Positions 25,389-34,421 are shown, counted from the stretch's first letter. The stretch: DNA of 47,379 nt from Opitutus sp. GAS368 (GCA_945874455.1 CAMCHO010000011.1:1-47379), one strand, 5' to 3'. The notes: generated by a model not told the origin, from the letters alone. Translations and numbers: made by a program.

Positions 25389-26672
25389 TTAACCTACCTT
25401 CGCCAACGCTTCGCGAATCACCACCACGGTTCTTTCCAAGGCCCCGACATTTGCCGCCCGCCACACTAACGCCGCCGCCGCCAGCGCCTCGCGCCGTCCA
25501 GAGTCGCGCATGAGCTCCTGCACCGCTGCCGCCAACGCCGCGGCGTCGGAGACCTCCCGCGCCGCACCACGGGCGAGCAGATCGCGCGCGAGCAGACGGA
25601 AATTCCCCATACCCGGGCCGAAGAGAATCGGTTTCCCGAGCGCCGCCGCCTCAACCGGCGTCTGACCTTCTGTATGCGGCGGCAAACTTTTCCCCACAAA
25701 TACGATATCGGCCAACTGCGTTATTTTTCTCAGCTCGCCGGTAGTGTCTCCCACCAGCACGTCAATTCGGTCGGGGGCCGGACCTTTCGATCGAAAATGA
25801 TAGCTCACCCCAGCCTTTACCAACCACCGCTCGATCTCGGTGCGCCTCTCCGCATGTCGCGGCACCAGTATCAGTGAACAGCGCACGCCGCGCTCGCGGG
25901 AGAGTCGCAGAGCCCCGAGCAGGGCGTCTTCCTCTCCCGGCCAAGTCGACGCACCGAGCAGCACGAGACCGTCCGACAGGCCAAGTTCTCGCCGTAATTC
26001 GGCGCGCTCCGGATCGGCGAGCGGCGGGATTTGCACATCCAGCTTGATGTTTCCCGTCATCGTCAGGTGCTCCGCGGGAACCCCTAGCTCGCGAAAGCGC
26101 GCCTCGTCCTGCGCGGAACAGGGCAGCCATCGGGTGACACCGTCCAACATGAGGTGAGCCGCCGGAGCGAACCACTTCATCCGCTGAAAACTACGGTCGG
26201 AGAGCCGCGCGTTGACACAGAGCAGAGGCACCTTGCGCATCGCCGCCTGCCGTATGTGCTCCGGCCATCGCTCGCCTTCCGTCAGGATCACGAGGTCCGG
26301 TGCGATCCGCTGCCAAGCCCGCACTGAAAACGGCCACCAATCGATGGGAAAATAGGCGACACCGGCGGTGCTCCCGCTGTAGCGTTCACGCGCGAGACGA
26401 TAGCCCGTGCTGGTCGTCGTGGTGAGATAAATTTCCACGCCATCGCACCGCAACGCCTCGATCAACGGCCCGATCGCCAGCATCTCACCCACGCTCACCG
26501 CTTGCAGCCACACGCGCCGCTTGCCCGCCGTTTGCTTCGCCAATCGCGGATGTCCGCCGAAACGCTGTCCGAAATTCTCCCGGTAGCCCCCGCGCCGCCG
26601 CATCCGCCAGAGATAGGCCGGCGCCATTGCGAGCAGCACAGGTATAAAGAAAAATCGGTAGAACCAAATCAT
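25389..26672 (-). CDS. waaA: 3-deoxy-D-manno-octulosonic-acid (Kdo) transferase
   Basis: 427 residues from ATG 26672, the usual WaaA length. It has an N-terminal membrane anchor (MIWFYRFFFIPVLLAMAPAYLW) and a GT-30 glycosyltransferase body: VWLQAVSVGEMLAIGPL, TTTTSTGYRLA, PDLVILTEGERWPEHI, the TGNIKLD block, GASTWPGEEDALL and the EAAALGKPILFGPGMGNF donor-binding motif. It adds Kdo to lipid A precursor at the inner face of the cytoplasmic membrane, implying an LPS-containing outer membrane. The open frame extends 25 codons upstream, but ATG 26672 begins the expected anchor. The divergent M16 peptidase gene starts 105 bases away. Confidence 0.95.
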   Translation of the reverse strand: MIWFYRFFFIPVLLAMAPAYLWRMRRRGGYRENFGQRFGGHPRLAKQTAGKRRVWLQAVSVGEMLAIGPLIEALRCDGVEIYLTTTTSTGYRLARERYSGSTAGVAYFPIDWWPFSVRAWQRIAPDLVILTEGERWPEHIRQAAMRKVPLLCVNARLSDRSFQRMKWFAPAAHLMLDGVTRWLPCSAQDEARFRELGVPAEHLTMTGNIKLDVQIPPLADPERAELRRELGLSDGLVLLGASTWPGEEDALLGALRLSRERGVRCSLILVPRHAERRTEIERWLVKAGVSYHFRSKGPAPDRIDVLVGDTTGELRKITQLADIVFVGKSLPPHTEGQTPVEAAALGKPILFGPGMGNFRLLARDLLARGAAREVSDAAALAAAVQELMRDSGRREALAAAALVWRAANVGALERTVVVIREALAKVG

Positions 26673-26776
26673 CGCGCGACAAGGCCGTATTGGCCCAAAA
26701 GCCATTATCGGCGCAAAGAAAAACGTCTTCCTGCATTTTCTTTGCACCCCATGAGGCCTCTTGCAGTGATACTCTC

Positions 26777-29602
26777 ATGCCTCTTCCGTTTTTAAAGTCC
26801 GTCCTCCTCGCATTTTGCTTCGGCCTCGCACTTCCCCTCTACGGGGCGATCCCCTTCGCCCACGACGGCAGCGATCTCAAACCCGACCCGGCTGTCCGCT
26901 ACGGCACCCTACCCAACGGTCTCCGCTACGCCCTCCGCGCCAATGCCGAGCCGAAACAACGCGCTTCACTCCGTCTCCTCATCGAGGCCGGCTCCCTCCA
27001 CGAAACCGAAGACCAGCGCGGCCTCGCTCACTTTCTCGAGCACATGGCCTTCAACGGTAGCGAACACTACGCTCCCGGCACACTCGTCGAATTTTTTCAA
27101 CGCATGGGGATGAACTTCGGCGGCGACACCAACGCCTCCACCGGCTTCGAGCGCACCCTTTATCTCTTGGAATTACCGGATACGAAGACCCCCACTCTCG
27201 CCGAGGGTTTGCGCGTTCTGAACGACTACGCCGGAGGCCTGCTCCTCTTAGCACCCGAAATTGAGAGGGAACGTGGCATCATCTTAAGTGAGAAACGCAC
27301 CGGCGACTCGGTCGGCTACCGCACCGCACTCGCCACCTATGGATTTCTTTTGGGCGGTTCGCTCTTTCCGCAGCGCTTCCCAATCGGCGACGCCACCATC
27401 ATTGCCACGGCCGGGCGCGAACGTTTCGTCGATTTCTATAATACGTGGTATCGCCCGGAACTCATGTCGGTCGTGATCGTCGGCGACATCGACGTCGCCG
27501 CAGTCGAACAACAACTCGTGAGCGCGTTTACCCCGCTCAAGGCTCGCGGTCCCACGCGGCCAGCACCCGACCGAGGGAATCTCTCCACCGCCGAGGGCAC
27601 CCGCGTATTCTACCACTTCGAATCCGAGGCCCCGAGCACTAGCGTCCAATTGGCGACCGTCACATCCTACACCCACGAACCAGACTCTGCCGCCAATCGC
27701 CGCAAACACCTGCCCCGCTCCTTGGCGGACATGATCATCAACCGCCGACTGTCCATTTTGGCTAAAAAGGAAAACGCCCCGTTTTCCCGAGGCAGCGCCG
27801 GCACCGGTGAGTCCTATAATTTTTATCGCCAGACGACCTTAGCCCTCACCTGCAAAGCTGAACAATGGGCAGCCGCCTTGGGCGTCGCCGATCAAGAACT
27901 CCGGCGCGCGCTAGCCCACGGTTTTCTCCCCGCCGAACTCACCGAGGTCGCGGCGAACTATCGCAATTACCTCGAGGAATCCGCCAAGACCGCCTCCACC
28001 CGCCGCTCCGAAGGCCTCGCGGAAGAGATCACTCAACAACTCCTCGACCGTGACGTGTTCACCACCCCGGCCGACGATCTCGCGCTGCTCGGACCGGCCT
28101 TGGATAAAATAACAGTCGCTGACTGCCTCGCCGCTCTCCGCCTCGCATGGAGCCCGCCGCACCGTCTCATCCTCGTTACCGGCAATGCAAAACTCGGTGA
28201 TGCCGCCGCCGCGACGATCGCCGCCGCCTACGACCGCACTCAAGCCACCACCGTCACCGCCCCCGAGGCGATCGCTGATCTCAAGTGGGCCTACACCGAT
28301 TTCGGTGCACCCGGAAAAATCGCGAAGCGCTCCCACGTCGCCGACTTGGATATTACCCTCGTCACCTTCGACAACGGCGTCCGCCTCAACCTCAAGAAAA
28401 CTGATTTCGAGGCCAACAGCATCCGCGTCGGCGTCCGCGTCGGCAGCGGAAGCCTGACCGAGCCCAAAAATCAACCGGGCCTCGGCTACTTCACGAGCCA
28501 GACATTTACATCCGGCGGACTCGGCCGGCACAGCGCCGACGATCTCCGTCGTATCCTCGCCGGCAAGACAGTCGGCGCCGGCTTCGGGGCCAGCGCCGAC
28601 GCGTTCACGCTGGGCGGAGGCACCAACGCCAAGGACCTCCTGCTCCAACTGCAACTCGTGACGGCCCATCTCACTGACCCGGGCTACCGACCTGAAGCCG
28701 CGCGCCAATCGCGCAAATCCCTTGACCAAATGTTCACCAGTTTTGCGCACACCACCGCCGGCCCCTACAATCTCGACATCGCGCGACTGCTCGTCAGCGG
28801 CGATACCCGCTTCGGCTTTCCCCCGAAAGAGGAGATGATCAAACGCAACACCGAGGAAGTGAAGGCCTGGGTCGGCCCACAGCTCGCGCGCGGCGCAATT
28901 GAAATCGCGCTCGTCGGCGATCTGGACATCGAGGCCGCCATCTTCGCCGTCGCCCAAACCCTCGGCGCCCTCCCCAAACGCGACCCAAAGCCAGCACATG
29001 ACGATTTAAAAAAGGTCTCCTTCCCGTCCGCCCCGTTCAGTCGTGAGTTCCCGATCGCGACAGACATCCAGAAAGCGGATGTCCGCCTCTACTGGCCCAC
29101 CACCGATGGTCGGGACATCCGCCGCCAACGTCGCCTCAACCTCTTGGCCAATGTCCTGAACGATCGGTTACGCGTAAAAGTCCGCGAGGAACTGGGCGAC
29201 GCCTACAGCCCCGGCGCGGGCAGCAACGCCAGCGATCTGTATCCCGATTACGGTTACATGATTGCCGGCACAACCGTCGAACCGGCAAAGGCCAAAAAAA
29301 TCCTCGATGTTATCTCGGCCCTCGCCGCCAACCTCGCGGAAAAGGGTGTGACCGATGAAGAGCTCGACCGCGCCAAGCAACCCCTCCTCACCGGCCTCCG
29401 CGAAAGCGCCCGCACCAACGGCTATTGGCTCGGAAGCGTCCTCTCCCGCGCTCAGGAAAAACCCGAAGTCCTCGACTGGTCCCGGTCGCGCTACGCGGAC
29501 AACGAAGCCATCACCGCCGCCGAACTTTCCGCACTCGCCAAATCTTACCTCGGCGCCGATCACGCTTCACGCGTCGTTATTCTGCCCGCCGCTAAACCGT
29601 AG
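26777..29602 (+). CDS. secreted M16 family zinc peptidase (pitrilysin-like, two-domain)
   Basis: 941 residues with a signal peptide (FLKSVLLAFCFGLALPLYGA). The N-terminal half carries the inverted zinc motif HFLEH (His85, Glu88, His89) and the downstream EIERERGIILSEKR block with the third ligand. The C-terminal half repeats the fold without the zinc motif, as in other M16 proteins, with RVKVREELGDAYSPGAGSNAS near residue 800 as the conserved RxY-like region. Such enzymes degrade peptides in the periplasm. ATG 26777 starts the signal peptide. The 3' end overlaps that of the exosortase gene by 11 bases on opposite strands. Confidence 0.93.
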   Translation: MPLPFLKSVLLAFCFGLALPLYGAIPFAHDGSDLKPDPAVRYGTLPNGLRYALRANAEPKQRASLRLLIEAGSLHETEDQRGLAHFLEHMAFNGSEHYAPGTLVEFFQRMGMNFGGDTNASTGFERTLYLLELPDTKTPTLAEGLRVLNDYAGGLLLLAPEIERERGIILSEKRTGDSVGYRTALATYGFLLGGSLFPQRFPIGDATIIATAGRERFVDFYNTWYRPELMSVVIVGDIDVAAVEQQLVSAFTPLKARGPTRPAPDRGNLSTAEGTRVFYHFESEAPSTSVQLATVTSYTHEPDSAANRRKHLPRSLADMIINRRLSILAKKENAPFSRGSAGTGESYNFYRQTTLALTCKAEQWAAALGVADQELRRALAHGFLPAELTEVAANYRNYLEESAKTASTRRSEGLAEEITQQLLDRDVFTTPADDLALLGPALDKITVADCLAALRLAWSPPHRLILVTGNAKLGDAAAATIAAAYDRTQATTVTAPEAIADLKWAYTDFGAPGKIAKRSHVADLDITLVTFDNGVRLNLKKTDFEANSIRVGVRVGSGSLTEPKNQPGLGYFTSQTFTSGGLGRHSADDLRRILAGKTVGAGFGASADAFTLGGGTNAKDLLLQLQLVTAHLTDPGYRPEAARQSRKSLDQMFTSFAHTTAGPYNLDIARLLVSGDTRFGFPPKEEMIKRNTEEVKAWVGPQLARGAIEIALVGDLDIEAAIFAVAQTLGALPKRDPKPAHDDLKKVSFPSAPFSREFPIATDIQKADVRLYWPTTDGRDIRRQRRLNLLANVLNDRLRVKVREELGDAYSPGAGSNASDLYPDYGYMIAGTTVEPAKAKKILDVISALAANLAEKGVTDEELDRAKQPLLTGLRESARTNGYWLGSVLSRAQEKPEVLDWSRSRYADNEAITAAELSALAKSYLGADHASRVVILPAAKP

Positions 29603-30587
29603 GTTCAGACCGCCCGCGATCGCCCCCGAACGAGATCGTGAGATTCAGCAAGGGCAGCAGACAGAGCAGACCCACCACCGTAAACCCGAGCACCGCGTAG
29701 CCCGCGACATCGTGGACCGTGCCTTCGATCGCGCTCGGGCCGTAGCCATACGCCCACGCCGTCAGAAAGAGACTCCGGCCGAGGTTGGTCATAAAGGCCA
29801 AGCACATGGCCGCGCCAACCAAGGTGATTTTCTTCCACAACGTTTCCAAAAAGATAGCCGATAAAAACGACCCAGCAAACAGACACGCCGTCAACGAACG
29901 AATCCCCGAGCACGCGTCCTCGACGCCGACGCGGCCCGTCGGGAGCAACAGCACGTTACCTTGCTGTTCAATCGGCAGCCCAAGTACGTCAAAAACGAAC
30001 GCAACGACCGTCACGACTTTTCTCAACAAAAATAGATTTAGCTGCTGCTCCACCGCCGACACCATCGGCGCCGACACCAGCCACACCAACACGGGGAAGA
30101 CAAACCACCCCGTCAATCGCACCCGTGCATCGGAAAAAATATTCGACTGAATGGGCGACACCGCCTCCGGCGCGTTCAGCCACAACAAAGGCAGCAACAG
30201 CCCAATCATCCCCAACGTGATCGCGAGCGTTCCCGGCTGTGATGTCCCTGCACCCGCGCGATAAAATGCGCCCAATAAAAACATCGCCGCCCCTCCCACC
30301 AGCGCCGCGCCCACAAGGCCTCGCACGACCCATTTCTGCCAACCCGCCACGCGAGGACTTCCCTCGGCCGCACACGCCGCCGCCGCGCCAACGATTCGCG
30401 ACCAGCGATCATGAATCGCGAAAATCACAAACGCCGGCACGAGCCAACCAAAGCTATAATCGGCCTTCACGCGCCACCAGTGCGATTGGTCCCAGGCCAC
30501 AAATCCCCAAAATCCCGCACACAGCAGCAGCGCCGCAAGAAACGAAGACGATACCTCCGACGAGAGCTTTCTCCAGAGAGCAGACAC
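29592..30587 (-). CDS. exosortase/archaeosortase family transpeptidase
   Basis: 331 residues (GTG start at 30587) with about eight membrane helices. The exosortase catalytic triad is visible: Cys226 in VEDACSGIRSL, Arg271 in TNLGRSLFLT and His292 in TVHDVAGY. Exosortases cut C-terminal sorting signals such as PEP-CTERM and are usually tied to exopolysaccharide export. No PEP-CTERM protein, EpsI-domain partner or polysaccharide cluster lies in this window, so its substrates are elsewhere. It is the last gene of the minus-strand set that starts with the TetR regulator, 56 bases after a small hypothetical gene. Confidence 0.92.
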   Translation of the reverse strand: MSALWRKLSSEVSSSFLAALLLCAGFWGFVAWDQSHWWRVKADYSFGWLVPAFVIFAIHDRWSRIVGAAAACAAEGSPRVAGWQKWVVRGLVGAALVGGAAMFLLGAFYRAGAGTSQPGTLAITLGMIGLLLPLLWLNAPEAVSPIQSNIFSDARVRLTGWFVFPVLVWLVSAPMVSAVEQQLNLFLLRKVVTVVAFVFDVLGLPIEQQGNVLLLPTGRVGVEDACSGIRSLTACLFAGSFLSAIFLETLWKKITLVGAAMCLAFMTNLGRSLFLTAWAYGYGPSAIEGTVHDVAGYAVLGFTVVGLLCLLPLLNLTISFGGDRGRSEPTV

Positions 30588-30643
30588 GACCGGCTAACGA
30601 ACAAACGCCCCGACCAAAAGCGAGCCCGATCAAAGCGCAGTCG

Positions 30644-31006
30644 TCACTTTCGCGCGGCGAGGCGTGCACTAACCCACTCCCGCAATCCCAACTCCAATCC
30701 CGCGCCGCGTTCCCCGAACAGGCTCTCGATTTGCGGCCAAGGCACCACCCCGGCGGGCACCAAAATCGGCGTCAGCTTATTTCCCCCGGAGGAATCGTCG
30801 CCTTGGTCGATCCGATTGTGCGCAAAGCCAGATTTCGGCCGCCACGTCAGCGCATGCTCACCGCGCCCGAAATCGTAGCACACCTGAAACCCATCGCAGT
30901 CGCCCGCCGCATCGTACCAAACCACCAACTCAAATCCTTCCGACTCAAACCATCGCCGACGACCTGCGCCCTTCTCCTGACGCACATTTCGAATTTCTTT
31001 TAACAC
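30644..31006 (-). CDS. conserved hypothetical protein
   Basis: 120 residues from GTG 31006, chosen because the resulting N-terminus MLKEIRNVRQEKGAGRRRWF fits the pattern of a small conserved family I have seen in proteobacteria and other Gram-negatives. Landmarks are ELVVWYDAAGDCDGFQVCYDFG, EHALTWRPKSGFAHNRID and KLTPILVPAGVVPW. The protein looks soluble and cytoplasmic. No function is known to me. It lies between the hotdog protein and exosortase genes on the same strand. A longer form from TTG 31042 is possible. Confidence 0.75.
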   Translation of the reverse strand: MLKEIRNVRQEKGAGRRRWFESEGFELVVWYDAAGDCDGFQVCYDFGRGEHALTWRPKSGFAHNRIDQGDDSSGGNKLTPILVPAGVVPWPQIESLFGERGAGLELGLREWVSARLAARK

Positions 31007-31073
31007 AAGTCCCGATCTGCAACCAGCGGACACTTCTGTCAAAAGCGATTCCCTGCCCGCGCCCTCGCAAAAA

Positions 31074-31508
31074 CTACGCGCCCGCCACCGGTCGTCGCGT
31101 CACAAACCACTCCACGCTTCCCGTGAGCGTGTGCGCCCCCGTCTCGTCAAATACCTCCACCCCGAGCGAAAAGAACCAGGCCCGCTTGGTCGCCAGGTCG
31201 GCCGCCAATTGCGCGCGCACCGCCGCACCGACGACCGCTTTGCCAAATATTTTCCCACGCGCCGGATGCTTAAACTTCGTCTCCATCCGACGCACGACCG
31301 CGATAAACTCGTCCGCGTGGTCGCCAAAATTCCGCAACATCCAGTCCCCACTCGCCGCTTCCGCAACTGCGAGTTGCGCCGCCGCGTGCACCATCCCGAG
31401 GTGATTATGGTAGCACGCGTCCGCCGGGAGGCTCACCGCAAACTCCCCTCCCGCCGGCTCGCGCCGCAGACCAATCAGTCGGTTAAACGCAATATCCTCG
31501 ATGTTCAC
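31074..31508 (-). CDS. hotdog-fold DUF4442/PaaI-like thioesterase
   Basis: 144 residues from GTG 31508, which has one of the few good Shine-Dalgarno sequences in the window (GGGGAAGG about 7 bases upstream). The sequence has the hotdog-fold pattern: CYHNHLGMVHAAAQLAVAEAASG as the central helix region (landmark), VVRRMETKFKHPARG, and a final strand GSVEWFVTRR. The DUF4442 group is related to acyl-CoA thioesterases. Placement 14 bases after the fabF-type ketosynthase gene suggests acyl-thioester chemistry, but the substrate is unknown. The open frame extends to 31646 inside fabF, which is not part of this gene. Confidence 0.8.
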   Translation of the reverse strand: MNIEDIAFNRLIGLRREPAGGEFAVSLPADACYHNHLGMVHAAAQLAVAEAASGDWMLRNFGDHADEFIAVVRRMETKFKHPARGKIFGKAVVGAAVRAQLAADLATKRAWFFSLGVEVFDETGAHTLTGSVEWFVTRRPVAGA

Positions 31509-31522
31509 TGGCGGCCTTCCCC

Positions 31523-32851
31523 TCACACGCGCGCAAAGACCACCGACGCATTGGTGCCGCCGAAACCAAACGAATTCGCGAGCGCCGCGCGCACGGGCTT
31601 TCGCACGGCCACATTTGGCGTGAAATTCAATCCGAGCGCCGCACACGCCGGATCCACGTTTTCGAGATTGATCGTCGGTGGTACGATCCCGTCGCGGATC
31701 GCCAAGACCGCCGCCATCGCCCCCATCGCGCCGGCCCCACCGAGCAAATGTCCAGTCATCGACTTCACGCCGCTCACGTGAAGGCTAGCCTTGTTGTCCG
31801 CAAACACCGAGGCGATCGCCGTCGCCTCTTCCCCATCGCCGCCCGGCGTCGAGGTCGCATGCGCCGACACGTAATCAACGTCCGTCGCCCCGAGTCCGCC
31901 ACGCGTGAGCGCGGCCTTCATCGAACGCGCCGAGCCTTCCGCACCCGGCGCCAAGGACGACAGGTGAAACGCATCCGCCGTCGCACCGTACCCGCGCAAC
32001 TCCGCATAAATCCGCGCGCCGCGTCGCTGCGCATGTTCCCATTCCTCGAGGATAAACACCACCGAGCCCTCGCCCAAAACGAAACCATCGCGGTCCTGGT
32101 CGTAGGGCCGCGAGGCTTTTTCCGGTGCCTCGTTCCGCGTCGAGAGCGCCCGCATCTGCGCAAACGCCCCGATCGCCAGCGGCGTCACTGTCGACTCCGC
32201 CCCGCCCGCCACCATCACATCGACATCGCCACGCGCGATCGCCGCCGCCGCTTCGCCGAGCGCGTGTCCACTCGTCGCACACGCCGAGGCCACGCTCATG
32301 TTCGGCCCCCGGGCGTCCAGTAACAAGCTCACCTGACCCGCGAGCAGGTTGGGAGCGATTTGAATAATGAAGAACGGCGATATTTTCCGAAACCCTCCGG
32401 CCTTCCACGTATCGTGCATCGCCTCCATCTCCGGCAATCCGCCCAGCCCCACCCCGAGATTCACTCCCATGCGTTCGGCATCCAGCGTCGCCCGGTGCGC
32501 ATCGAGTCCAGAATCTGCATACGCCTCGATCGCCGCCCCGACGCCGAGATGCGTAAAACGCCCAAACTTCTTCAGGTCCTTCTGCGTCAGCGCCTGCGTC
32601 AGCGGTTCGCTCCTAGCACCGCGGGGGTGCAAGGGCGTCGGCAAGAGCCGCGCCGGGTCAAAGTTCTTCACCTCGCCCGCGATCCGCGCCGTACAGCCCG
32701 TCGCGTCAAATCGCGTGATCGGGCCAATTCCGCTGCGGCCCGCGATGAGCGCGGCCCATGTGTCCGGCGCAGAGTTTCCGCAGGGTGTGACCGCGCCAAT
32801 GCCGGTGACGACTACGCGACGGCGGGGTGAGGTGATAGATGAATGACTCAT
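31523..32851 (-). CDS. fabF: beta-ketoacyl-ACP synthase II (FabF-type)
   Basis: 442 residues with the ketosynthase catalytic triad: Cys191 in SVASACATSGHA, His331 in SAHATSTPGGD and His368 in KSMTGHLLGG. The C-terminal NSFGFGGTNAS motif is also present. It should elongate acyl-ACP with malonyl-ACP in fatty acid synthesis. It is longer than the usual 410-415 residues, partly because of an extra stretch near residues 69-90 (PTPLHPRGARSEPLT) encoded over a DNA palindrome. It sits 12 bases downstream of a TetR gene on the same strand rather than in a fab cluster with acpP and fabD, so it could be a second, regulated ketosynthase. No Shine-Dalgarno is seen. Confidence 0.92.
   Translation of the reverse strand: MSHSSITSPRRRVVVTGIGAVTPCGNSAPDTWAALIAGRSGIGPITRFDATGCTARIAGEVKNFDPARLLPTPLHPRGARSEPLTQALTQKDLKKFGRFTHLGVGAAIEAYADSGLDAHRATLDAERMGVNLGVGLGGLPEMEAMHDTWKAGGFRKISPFFIIQIAPNLLAGQVSLLLDARGPNMSVASACATSGHALGEAAAAIARGDVDVMVAGGAESTVTPLAIGAFAQMRALSTRNEAPEKASRPYDQDRDGFVLGEGSVVFILEEWEHAQRRGARIYAELRGYGATADAFHLSSLAPGAEGSARSMKAALTRGGLGATDVDYVSAHATSTPGGDGEEATAIASVFADNKASLHVSGVKSMTGHLLGGAGAMGAMAAVLAIRDGIVPPTINLENVDPACAALGLNFTPNVAVRKPVRAALANSFGFGGTNASVVFARV
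32612..32634. repeat. imperfect palindrome inside fabF
   Basis: GCACC-GCGGG-GGTGC (32616-32630) forms a 5-bp stem and 5-base loop, extended past one A-A mismatch by CCT/AGG. It codes for the HPRGARS part of the extra loop in FabF. It resembles a REP-type element embedded in frame; copies elsewhere in the genome would prove this. Confidence 0.5.
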
Positions 32852-32863
32852 AAAAAAGTGTTC

Positions 32864-33517
32864 TCAAACAGCGTGAAAAAAATCGTGGGCCGCAACCCTT
32901 CCGTTGGTCCGCACTCGGGTTGCGACCGCGGCATCGCCACCAAACTCCACCCGCAAACACCGGCGCATCGAGTGCAGAATCGCATCGCTTTGCGCCGGAT
33001 CATCAACGGCCCGCGCAAACAAGAGCGCCCCCACCAGCGAACTCATCAGGTGCGTCACGCGCACCCGATTCACGCTCGCGTCGTCACTCAAGCGCAACGC
33101 ACCGCACAACCGGTCGATATGCTGCGCAAAACCCCGCGAGTACCCCGCCCGCGCCGCCCCGCGCAACCGCGCCATGTCCGCCGCGACTGCGACAACCATA
33201 CACCCCGCCCCCCGGTTGTCCCGATGCCGCGGCGCTAAATAACTATCGATCAGCAACCGCGCCCGCGCCGCCGGAGAGCGCAACGCCGCAATCCGCTCCA
33301 GATTCGGCACAGCCGTGTCAAACGCCGCCGCACACGCCTCCGCCAGCAATTCGGTTTTGTCGCGAAAGTGCGCATAAAATCCCCCGTGCGTCAGTCCCGC
33401 CCTCCGCATCACCTCATCCACACCCGTTTCCGCCACTCCACGCTCACGAAACGCCTGCCCCGCTGCCTCGAGAATCCGACGGCGCGTCGCAGTTTTGTGT
33501 TCGGGTGGATATCGCAT
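32864..33517 (-). CDS. TetR/AcrR family transcriptional regulator
   Basis: 217 residues. The N-terminal helix-turn-helix is clear (ILEAAGQAFRERGVAETGVDEVMRRAGLTHGGFYAHFRDKTELL region, residues 15-58). The C-terminal ligand domain includes GCMVVAVAADMAR. Such repressors bind short palindromes and release DNA on ligand binding. A perfect 14-bp palindrome lies 36 bases upstream of the start codon and is a natural operator. The gene is the first of a same-strand run (TetR-fabF-hotdog-hypothetical-exosortase), so it may autoregulate the whole set. It has a plausible Shine-Dalgarno AGGA before ATG 33517. Confidence 0.92.
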   Translation of the reverse strand: MRYPPEHKTATRRRILEAAGQAFRERGVAETGVDEVMRRAGLTHGGFYAHFRDKTELLAEACAAAFDTAVPNLERIAALRSPAARARLLIDSYLAPRHRDNRGAGCMVVAVAADMARLRGAARAGYSRGFAQHIDRLCGALRLSDDASVNRVRVTHLMSSLVGALLFARAVDDPAQSDAILHSMRRCLRVEFGGDAAVATRVRTNGRVAAHDFFHAV

Positions 33518-33547
33518 GAAAAAATCCTGCTGCTCGCGGGCTCGAGA

Positions 33548-33571
33548 GTGAGATGACGATCGTCATACCAC
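33548..33571. promoter_or_regulatory. palindromic operator candidate for the TetR regulator
   Basis: The core ATGACGATCGTCAT (33553-33566) is a perfect 14-bp palindrome, and GTG and CAC flank it symmetrically two bases further out, so 20 of 24 positions are symmetric. It lies between the tetR start (33517) and the divergent HIT gene (33777). Size, symmetry and place fit a TetR-family operator. The rest of the 259-base gap holds only pyrimidine-rich DNA and a boilerplate motif near 33642-33673. Confidence 0.65.
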
Positions 33572-33776
33572 GATTCAAGCACGTTTTCCGATCCCCCAGC
33601 CCGCCCACCTTTTTTCTCCCCTCCTGTTTCGCAGCGTTCGTCTCCGTGCTCATCCGGGTCCGTCCGTGGTTAACCCAACGTCCCGCTCCGCTCTCCCGTT
33701 CCGCTGTCTCCCGATCCGCTGCGGCTTTGACTTCCCGCGTGGACCCCCTTTCCTTCGTCTCTTTTCCCTATCGCAC

Positions 33777-34280
33777 ATGCAACAGCTCCATCCTTACTGG
33801 CGCATGGAATACATCGAAGCGCCGCGTTATCCGGCCGCGATGAAGCGCCCTTTCACGGAGTTGCCAGCCCTCGGTGACGATCGCGCCGCGCTCATCATTC
33901 ACCGCAGCCCGTTGTCCTATTTGGTACTCAATCGGTTTCCCTACAACCCCGGCCACCTGCTCGCCGTCCCTTTCCGCGAGGTCTCCGATCTCGACGACCT
34001 CACCCCCGCCGAACGCGCTGACCTCTTCGAGGAGCTCACCTTCGCCAAGCGCCTGCTCACCGCCGCACTGAAACCGGACGCGTTTAACCTCGGCTTCAAT
34101 CTCGGTGGCCCAGTCGCCGGCGGCAGTATCGACCACTTGCACGGCCACATCGTCCCGCGGTGGAACGGGGACAGCAATTTCATGCCCGTGATCGGCTCCA
34201 CCCGAATCCTCCCGCAATCGCTCGAAGCCACCTGGGAACGTCTCGCCATCGCGGCGGCGGATTTACCCAAGGCGCAATGA
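33777..34280 (+). CDS. HIT family nucleotide hydrolase/transferase
   Basis: 167 residues from ATG 33777. The histidine triad is HLHGHIVP (His120, His122, His124), and the NPGHLLAVPFREV block upstream is typical of HIT/AP4A-phosphorylase-like proteins. These act on nucleotide phosphodi- or triesters such as Ap4A or adenylylated compounds; which one cannot be told here. The start MQQLHPYWRMEYIEAPRYP fits Opitutaceae-type relatives. The frame is open upstream to 33666 but that part is low complexity. The gene is 141 bases before phoH on the same strand. Confidence 0.92.
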   Translation: MQQLHPYWRMEYIEAPRYPAAMKRPFTELPALGDDRAALIIHRSPLSYLVLNRFPYNPGHLLAVPFREVSDLDDLTPAERADLFEELTFAKRLLTAALKPDAFNLGFNLGGPVAGGSIDHLHGHIVPRWNGDSNFMPVIGSTRILPQSLEATWERLAIAAADLPKAQ

Positions 34281-34421
34281 TCAGGGGCCACGTCGCTGCA
34301 CTCACCGCGACAGCCAAACTCTGCCACCTTCAACGTCCTCTCCGCCGCCCGCACTCGCCCTGGGCGCTTCGTCATCGGCCCTAATTCCTTCACTTTTTCC
34401 CTCTTCTCCAGACCTCCTTTC

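Noticed and set aside
27911-28999. Minus-strand open frame of 362 codons opposite the M16 peptidase
   Set aside because: Antisense to a conserved peptidase; composition is the reverse image of its codon use.
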